A stretch of DNA of 64,000 nt, taken from the NCBI RefSeq assembly GCF_026790145.1, contig NZ_JALAMS010000026.1, positions 69,989 through 133,988 on the forward strand. Reading direction: 5' to 3'. The position numbers and the translations under genes were made by a program. The DNA is from Bacillus_I endophytica_A. Lineage in GTDB: Bacteria; Bacillota; Bacilli; Bacillales; Bacillaceae_H. The notes under the pieces are model-generated. The model saw nothing but the letters and a program-made list of their open reading frames with translations. It searched no databases and was not told where the DNA came from. This document shows positions 58,921 to 64,000 of this stretch, piece by piece; within the stretch, counting starts at the first letter, position 1, and each line of letters begins with the position of its first letter.

Positions 58921-59367
58921 TTAAAAGTGTGAAAGATGCTTTGTTAATGTGATTCTATCCTTTTTCACATCATACTCATGTTTCTCATAAAATCTCTTTG
59001 CTCTACCATTTGCTGATGTGTGTAAATCAATTTTATTTCCTCCTCTCTTTACAACTTCCTCTTCTAACAACTGTAGAATAGTTAATCCATAACCCCTACC
59101 ACTTTTCGCTACAGACACACAAAGCTCAGCCAAATAGAATGTTCTGCCTCCATATGTTCGCTTAAAATTGCCTGCTACTATGCCAACAAGCTCTCCTTCT
59201 TCTTCAAATAAGAATCCTAACATTTTGGGAGTATGTAATAAATCAGTAAGCCTTTCCTTTGCCGCTTCATATGACCAATCCTCATTCCACGGAGGTTGTT
59301 TAAATACTTCTCTATAAAGCGCAATACATTTTTCTAAATTACTAGTTGATATATTTGTTTTCTTCAT
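58921..59367 (-). CDS. GNAT family N-acetyltransferase
   Basis: 148 residues with the GNAT core: LVGIVAGNFKR, YLAELCVSVAKSGRGYGLTILQLLEEE (motif A, S-G-R-G-Y-G) and RAKRFYEKHEY (motif B). Acetyl-CoA-dependent acyl transfer; acceptor unknown. ATG at 59367 has GAGGAG 7 bases upstream; a GTG five codons earlier is not supported. Single gene. Confidence 0.88.
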   Translation of the reverse strand: MKKTNISTSNLEKCIALYREVFKQPPWNEDWSYEAAKERLTDLLHTPKMLGFLFEEEGELVGIVAGNFKRTYGGRTFYLAELCVSVAKSGRGYGLTILQLLEEEVVKRGGNKIDLHTSANGRAKRFYEKHEYDVKKDRITLTKHLSHF

Positions 59368-59522
59368 ATGCTCGCTCCTCACTTCAATATATTGTAAAAA
59401 TCTATTTTTATGAAATTACATTTCTTTTATTATAACGAAAAAAAGTTTCTCTTTCTTACTTCAAAAAAATGGTGTAAAATAATACTCATTTCAAGAAAAT
59501 TCTAACAAAGAGAGATGAGAAC

Positions 59523-60086
59523 ATGTTTCCTTATAAGATTAATGATCATATTACGCTAAGACTTGTAACAGAAAAAGATGGTGAAGCTCTTTTTTCACTC
59601 ATAACAAAAGAACGGCAACATTTAAGAAAGTGGCTTCCATGGGTTGATTCAACAACTCTTAGTACATATAGTGAACTAATCCCAATATGGATCAAACAAT
59701 ATGAGGAAAAAGCAGGCTTGCAAGCTGCTATTTTATATGACAACGTCATTATCGGCATGATTGGACTTCACTCCATTCAATGGCAAAACTCCCAAACAAG
59801 CATTGGGTACTGGCTTTCTGAGCGTTATGAAGGAAAAGGTATTATGACAAAATGTGTAGAAGCTCTCCTACATTATACTTTTCATGAAAATGGGTTAGAA
59901 AGAGTAGAAATTCGCTGTGGTCAAGGTAATGTAAAAAGCAATCGAATTCCGATTAAGCTAGGCTTTACCCATGAAGGAACTGCTCGTCATGCTGAGTTTT
60001 TATATGATCACTATCATGATTTAGAAGTATATAGCTTGCTGCATGAAGAATGGAAAAGCCTTCACAGAGAAAAAACGCCTCTTTAA
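59523..60086 (+). CDS. GNAT acetyltransferase, RimL/YdaF-like
   Basis: 187 residues. Pattern RLVTEKDGEALFSLITKERQHLRKWLPW at its start and GYWLSERYEGKGIMTKCVEALLHYTF as acetyl-CoA motif A, with KSNRIPIKLGFTHEGTAR near 145, is typical of the ribosomal-protein-serine/alanine acetyltransferase group including YdaF. Acceptor not determinable. GAGATGAG precedes the ATG. Convergent to the ABC importer with a shared terminator. Confidence 0.9.
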   Translation: MFPYKINDHITLRLVTEKDGEALFSLITKERQHLRKWLPWVDSTTLSTYSELIPIWIKQYEEKAGLQAAILYDNVIIGMIGLHSIQWQNSQTSIGYWLSERYEGKGIMTKCVEALLHYTFHENGLERVEIRCGQGNVKSNRIPIKLGFTHEGTARHAEFLYDHYHDLEVYSLLHEEWKSLHREKTPL

Positions 60087-60099
60087 AAAGAGGCGTTTT
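60071..60099. terminator. Bidirectional terminator
   Basis: AAAACGCCTCTTT-AAAAAGAGGCGTTTT; the plus gene ends within it. Confidence 0.85.
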
Positions 60100-60100
60100 C

Positions 60101-60844
60101 TTATCTAAGCACTGTATTGAAAAATTCTTTTGTTCTTTCTTCTTTTGGTTCATGAAATATTTCATGTGGATGGCCAACTTCGACAATCTTTCCATCATGC
60201 ATATATATAACCCAATCACAAACTTCACGTGCAAAGCCCATTTCATGCGTGACAACGACCATTGTCATTCCTTCTGCGGCTAGTTCTTTCATTGTTGCTA
60301 GAACCTCCCCAACAAGCTCTGGATCAAGCGCTGAGGTAGGCTCATCAAAAAGCATAATATCAGGCTTCATAGCAAGCGCCCTTGCGATAGCAACCCGCTG
60401 TTTTTGCCCACCTGACAGTTTGTTTGGATACACATTTTCCTTATCAGCTAAGCCCACTTTCTGTAAAAGCTCTCGTGCTTCTTGCACTGCCTGCACTTTA
60501 TTTACCTTTCGAACGTGGATGGGTGCTTCTGTAATGTTTTGCAAAACGGTTTTGTGCGGAAACAGATTAAAATGCTGAAAAACCATCCCAACTCTCTGTC
60601 TAATTTCATTAATATTATGTGTTGAGCGTTCAATTTTTTCATCCTCAATCCAAATATGACCGCTATCTTTTTCTTCTAAAAAGTTTAAACAACGGAGCAG
60701 AGTACTTTTTCCAGAGCCGCTTGCACCTATTAAACAAACGACGTCGCTTTCTTTTACAACCATATTAATGTCTTTTAATACGTGCAGATCTCCAAAAGAC
60801 TTGTTCAGATTTTCAAGCTTAATCATCGTGCGTTTCTCATCCAT
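60101..60844 (-). CDS. Polar amino acid ABC transporter, ATP-binding subunit
   Basis: 247 residues. Walker A GASGSGKS near 40, Q-loop FQHFNLFPH, signature LSGGQKQRVAIARAL near 142, Walker B IMLFDEPTSALDPE near 162, H-loop VVTHEMGFA. Matches the GlnQ/HisP/ArtM group. Last gene of a three-gene importer (binding protein - permease - ATPase). GGGAGGAG lies 8 bases before ATG. Confidence 0.95.
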   Translation of the reverse strand: MDEKRTMIKLENLNKSFGDLHVLKDINMVVKESDVVCLIGASGSGKSTLLRCLNFLEEKDSGHIWIEDEKIERSTHNINEIRQRVGMVFQHFNLFPHKTVLQNITEAPIHVRKVNKVQAVQEARELLQKVGLADKENVYPNKLSGGQKQRVAIARALAMKPDIMLFDEPTSALDPELVGEVLATMKELAAEGMTMVVVTHEMGFAREVCDWVIYMHDGKIVEVGHPHEIFHEPKEERTKEFFNTVLR

Positions 60845-60861
60845 GTTACGCTCTCCTCCCT

Positions 60862-61524
60862 TTAATCACTTGTTCGTAGTTTTCTTTCGAGTAAGTTAAC
60901 GGCAACAGTTAGAAGAAGAACAAGAATCAAGTAGTAAATCGCCACAATTAAAAGATATGTCATTTCATCAAAATTGTTTGATCCGTATGTTGTCGCAATA
61001 TTAAAGAGCTCATTCATTGAAATAAAAGCAGCTAGTGATGAATCTTTTAAACCGATAATAAATTGATTTCCAAGTGGCGGCAATGCTCGTCTAAATGCCT
61101 GAGGGAGGATAATACGCCTCATTGTAAGCCCTGCTGTCATGCCGAGAGAACGCCCTGCTTCTGCCTGCCCTTTTTCAATAGACTGAATGGAGCCGCGGAA
61201 GATTTCTGCGATATAAGCCCCGTTGTGCACAGCAAGAGCAATAGAAGCAGCCCAAAAGTCTGGAATAAGAAAAATATTGCTCATCCCGAAATATAAAATA
61301 AAGATTTGGACGATAAGGGGAGTTCCACGAATTAAGTAAACATAAATATCAGAGAGCCATCCAAGCGGCTTAACACCTGAAATTTTCAAAAGAGCAAAGA
61401 CGAGACCAATCACAACTCCAAGTAAAATTGAAACTACTGTTAGTTGTAGTGTCACAATCATAGCATCAAAAAAGATTGACCTTGTATCAATTAGCGTTGT
61501 CCAAAAATGCGAAAATGTTGGCAC
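60862..61524 (-). CDS. Polar amino acid ABC transporter, permease subunit
   Basis: 220 residues, about five membrane helices. The EAA loop EAGRSLGMTAGLTMRRIILPQAFRRALPP, recognisable by EAGRSLGMT and ILPQAFRRALPP, and YLIRGTPLIVQIFILYFG are diagnostic of HisM/GlnP-type permeases. A single permease suggests a homodimer. Lies 17 bases before the ATPase gene and 34 bases after the binding-protein gene. Confidence 0.95.
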   Translation of the reverse strand: MPTFSHFWTTLIDTRSIFFDAMIVTLQLTVVSILLGVVIGLVFALLKISGVKPLGWLSDIYVYLIRGTPLIVQIFILYFGMSNIFLIPDFWAASIALAVHNGAYIAEIFRGSIQSIEKGQAEAGRSLGMTAGLTMRRIILPQAFRRALPPLGNQFIIGLKDSSLAAFISMNELFNIATTYGSNNFDEMTYLLIVAIYYLILVLLLTVAVNLLERKLRTSD

Positions 61525-61558
61525 TCTCTTTCCTCCTCTTTTTAGAATATTTAACGTT

Positions 61559-62335
61559 TTATTCTGGTTTTACTGTAATATCTTCCTTAAAATATTTCTC
61601 ACTAATCTTTTTCAATGTTCCATCTTTACGCATTTTTTCAAGCGCACCGTTAATATCTTCTAAAAGCTGTTCATTTTCTTTCGAAACGGCAATAGCTTGC
61701 TCACTTCTTCCTAAAAGCTCTTTTGCTTGAATTTTAAATCCTTCTCCAATTGCTTCTTTTCCGGTTACAAAATCGGTAATCACAGCATCATGACGACCTT
61801 CTGCAAGAGCTTTTAAAGCTGTGATGTCACTGTCATATGTTTTAACGTTATTTGTGTACTTTTTTGCTTCATCGGCATATGTAGAACCTTTTGAAACAGC
61901 AACTTCTTTATCTTTTAAATCTGCCGATGTCTCAATGTCACTATCAGCACGGGTGAAAATTTGTGGTCCTGAATAGTAATATGGAGTTGAAAATGCAACA
62001 TGTTTGCTTCGTGCTTCGTTGACCGTATGACTTGCAACAGCTGCATCAAAGCGGCATGTTTTCACACCTTCAATAATACTTTTAAACTTCATCTTCTCTG
62101 GCTGAGCTTCAAGACCTAACTCTTTTGCAACAGCTTCTCCAACTTCAACATCAAACCCCGTTACTTTTCCGTCTTTCATATAGCTAAATGGTTTAAATTC
62201 CCCTGAAGCTACAAATGTGAAGGTCCCTTCTTTCACAAGTTTTGCTCCACTTTTGGTTTCAGTTTTACTCGCACCACAGGCGGCGAGTATCGTAATAGCA
62301 AGGATGGTAACAAATGATAATAAAAGCTTTTTCAT
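61559..62335 (-). CDS. Polar amino acid ABC transporter, substrate-binding lipoprotein
   Basis: 258 residues from the ATG at 62335 (AAGGGAGAG upstream). Lipobox ILAACGAS with Cys near 21. Periplasmic-binding-protein fold: FVASGEFKPFSY, GKVTGFDVEVGEAVAKELG, FDAAVASHTVNEARSKHVAFSTPYY in part, AVSKGSTYADEA. Class SBP_bac_3 (amino acids). Exact ligand, such as cystine, glutamine or arginine, is not decidable by eye. First gene of the operon. Confidence 0.93.
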   Translation of the reverse strand: MKKLLLSFVTILAITILAACGASKTETKSGAKLVKEGTFTFVASGEFKPFSYMKDGKVTGFDVEVGEAVAKELGLEAQPEKMKFKSIIEGVKTCRFDAAVASHTVNEARSKHVAFSTPYYYSGPQIFTRADSDIETSADLKDKEVAVSKGSTYADEAKKYTNNVKTYDSDITALKALAEGRHDAVITDFVTGKEAIGEGFKIQAKELLGRSEQAIAVSKENEQLLEDINGALEKMRKDGTLKKISEKYFKEDITVKPE

Positions 62336-62504
62336 TTTTATCTCTCCCTTACATTTTATAGAACTGCTCACAAAGAACAGTTTACTTGTATAAGGATAAC
62401 AAATAATTTGAAATTTTACAAAATTGAGAAAATAATACTACACATTCTCTTATATAAATCATAAATGATGTCTATTATGATAAAAAGAAAGGAGGATGAA
62501 ATGA

Positions 62505-62999
62505 ATGAAGCTACCTAAAGAAACAACACGCCTTTATTTTCAGCCCATTACAACAAAGCATAGATCCTTTTTAGAGGTTCTATTTAAAAGATCTATGCTG
62601 CCGTTTGTTAATCAAAATCACCCGATTGAACAATGTATGAACCATATTCGCAATCAATATATAACGTTTAAAATCGGCCTTTGGGCTGTCCATCAAAAAA
62701 CAGATTACAAAGCGGTTGGGGTAGCAGGACTTCTGTTAAATAAAATAAATCATAACACTGTAATTGAACTTGGTTATGCTATTCATCCGGACTATCAAGG
62801 AGAAGGGTATGCAACAGAAGCAGCAAGATCATGCTGTTTCTTCGGTTTTCATGTCCATCGCTTCCCAAAAATCTACGCTCGTACTCATCCTGACAATAAA
62901 CGCTCTATCTCTGTTTTACAGAACCTAGACTTTCAGTGCAGACAAGAAATAAGAGGTGCTGAACCTTCTCTTCTTTTTGAAAGTACATCTATCATGTAG
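62505..62999 (+). CDS. GNAT family N-acetyltransferase (RimJ/RimL type)
   Basis: 164 residues. GNAT_3 pattern: RLYFQPITTKHRSFLEVLF at the start, VIELGYAIHPDYQGEGYATEAARS with motif A (Q-G-E-G-Y-A) and TRHPDNKRSISVLQNLDF-type motif B, seen as THPDNKRSISVLQNLDF. Starts ATG at 62505 with AGGAGG 9 bases upstream. Monocistronic; acceptor unknown. Confidence 0.88.
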   Translation: MKLPKETTRLYFQPITTKHRSFLEVLFKRSMLPFVNQNHPIEQCMNHIRNQYITFKIGLWAVHQKTDYKAVGVAGLLLNKINHNTVIELGYAIHPDYQGEGYATEAARSCCFFGFHVHRFPKIYARTHPDNKRSISVLQNLDFQCRQEIRGAEPSLLFESTSIM

Positions 63000-63009
63000 C
63001 AATCATATA

Positions 63010-64000
63010 TCAAAGAGATGGGTTTACGTTTTTGTCTTTTTTGATATCAGATAAATAATATTGTTCACTTGTAAAAAATTCTTCTTTTAGCTCCTTCACT
63101 TTTTTACTTAGTAGTACAATAGCAAGTAAATTTGGCAACAAAATAGAGGCAAGCGCAATATCGAGAAAGCTCCATATTACTTTGGCTCCGCCAACAGAGC
63201 CTACAATAATAGCCCCTAAGTATATAACCTTCATCACATGCCCCATTTTCACGCCAAATAAAAATTCTGCTTGCTTTACACCATAAAACACTAAAACAAG
63301 TGCCGTTGATAGGACAAAGAAACAGAGAGAAATTGTGACAATATAACTTCCGACTGTGCCGAATGTTTCAGTAAATGCAACTGTTGCTAAAGCATCCGTA
63401 TCTTTGGAAGCGTCCATTTTTGTCCACACTCCTGTAGATAAAATGACAAATGCCGTAGCTGTGCAAACTACAATTGTATCAACAAAAATACCGACAATAG
63501 CCCAAAACCCTTGTCTTACCGGATGATCCGTTTTTGCAGCTGCATGTGCAATAGGAGCTGTTCCAAAGCCAGCTTCATTTGAATAGAGACCTCTAGCAAA
63601 GCCCCATCTAATGATGTCACTTAGGGCCGCTCCTGCAAATCCACCTACAGCTGCTACCGGTTGGAAAGCGGAAGAAAAAATAAGTGACAAGACATTTGGA
63701 AACTGATCAATATGAATAATAACAACCAAAAGAGCAACTCCAACATACAGTAAGGCCATAAAAGGAACAAACAGCTCTGTTGTTTTTCCTACTCTCTTAA
63801 TTCCTCCAATTACAATCACACCAATAAGTACACTTGTGATGATTCCTGTAATGAGGGGGGAGACAGAAAATGTTTGAGCAACAGATCCAGCTATCGAATT
63901 CCCCTGTACCATTAGACTTGGAATAACTTCAATCATTAGAGCAAAAGCAAAAAAGCTACCAAGCCATTTCATTTTTAGTCCTTTTGTTATGTAATACATC
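63010..64000 (-). CDS. Sodium/alanine symporter, AGCS family (5' end beyond window)
   Basis: C-terminal 330 residues of an alanine or glycine:cation symporter (AlsT/AgcS). Many membrane helices; diagnostic GFARGLYSNEAGFGTAPIAHAAAKTDHPV near the middle, read as ARGLYSNEAGFGTAPIAHAA, and QGFWAIVGIFVDTIVVCTATA. The first residues visible (MYYITKGL) correspond to an internal segment normally preceded by Gly-Gly-Pro, so the Met at 63999 is not the start; about 150 residues lie beyond the right edge. Confidence 0.92.
   Translation of the reverse strand, partial: MYYITKGLKMKWLGSFFAFALMIEVIPSLMVQGNSIAGSVAQTFSVSPLITGIITSVLIGVIVIGGIKRVGKTTELFVPFMALLYVGVALLVVIIHIDQFPNVLSLIFSSAFQPVAAVGGFAGAALSDIIRWGFARGLYSNEAGFGTAPIAHAAAKTDHPVRQGFWAIVGIFVDTIVVCTATAFVILSTGVWTKMDASKDTDALATVAFTETFGTVGSYIVTISLCFFVLSTALVLVFYGVKQAEFLFGVKMGHVMKVIYLGAIIVGSVGGAKVIWSFLDIALASILLPNLLAIVLLSKKVKELKEEFFTSEQYYLSDIKKDKNVNPSL

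Noticed and set aside
1..64000. CRISPR arrays, tRNA or rRNA genes
   Set aside because: No regularly spaced direct repeats, no cloverleaf or CCA-ended sequence and no rRNA-like block were noticed on reading both strands.

Overview
The window is 64 kb of low-GC Gram-positive chromosome from a spore-forming Bacillaceae bacterium, in the Bacillus/Priestia sphere. This rests on gene content and gene pairs known from Bacillus: divergent gltC/gltAB, odhAB, a YojN/YojO-like AAA+/VWA pair, YkvS-like and YueH-like small proteins, tenA with a thiW-thiD-thiM-thiE operon, a sporulene-type triterpene cyclase, and a pgs/cap poly-gamma-glutamate operon. Strong AGGAGG ribosome sites and U-tailed hairpin terminators are everywhere. 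Species cannot be fixed from the sequence alone. I see no rRNA, tRNA, CRISPR array, IS element or prophage.

Layout. 0-8 kb: short-chain dehydrogenase, zinc-free ribosomal protein S14 behind a Zur box, Bcr/CflA-type exporter, ABC-F ATPase, TerC-type membrane protein, cold-shock protein, poly-gamma-glutamate hydrolase, a small FbpA-like protein, HAD phosphatase. 7.7-15 kb: glutamate synthase and its divergent regulator GltC. 15-17 kb: small exported or DCC-type proteins and an SPFH protein coupled to a 50-residue membrane peptide. 17.3-22.5 kb: the most unusual stretch, a tandem array of one uncharacterised family of membrane-anchored proteins, with five intact copies, one double-broken copy, one orphan C-terminal remnant and an interposed helical ORF without a good start. 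22.7-26.8 kb: glutaminase, triterpene cyclase, carboxylesterase. 26.9-31.5 kb: pgsB-pgsC-pgsA-capD/ggt-pgsE for poly-gamma-glutamate synthesis and processing. 32-38 kb: ABC-class ATPase and odhAB. 38-43 kb: amidohydrolase, LysR regulator, methyltransferase, C45 Ntn acyltransferase. 42.8-45.6 kb: VWA/AAA+ pair. 46-49.4 kb: an overlapping McrB-like/McrC-like pair that looks like a restriction or defence module. 49-52 kb: lipase-like hydrolase and a MerR-HTH/coiled-coil DUF3967-type protein. 52-56 kb: thiamine salvage, with two TPP riboswitches driving convergent units. 56-64 kb: phytoene-desaturase-like oxidase, SCO1 and YtkA-like copper-related lipoproteins, three GNAT acetyltransferases, a polar amino acid ABC importer, and a sodium/alanine symporter cut by the right edge.

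How genes work together. Glutamate is a theme: synthesis (GltAB under GltC), release from glutamine (GlsA) and polymerisation (Pgs), with a CapD-like transpeptidase and a separate hydrolase acting on the polymer. The thiamine locus takes up and phosphorylates thiazole, supplies and phosphorylates the pyrimidine and joins them, under TPP control on both sides. The best candidates for undescribed biology are the tandem array at 17.3-22.5 kb and, second, the McrBC-like pair at 46-49.4 kb. Neither function can be proven from sequence alone.
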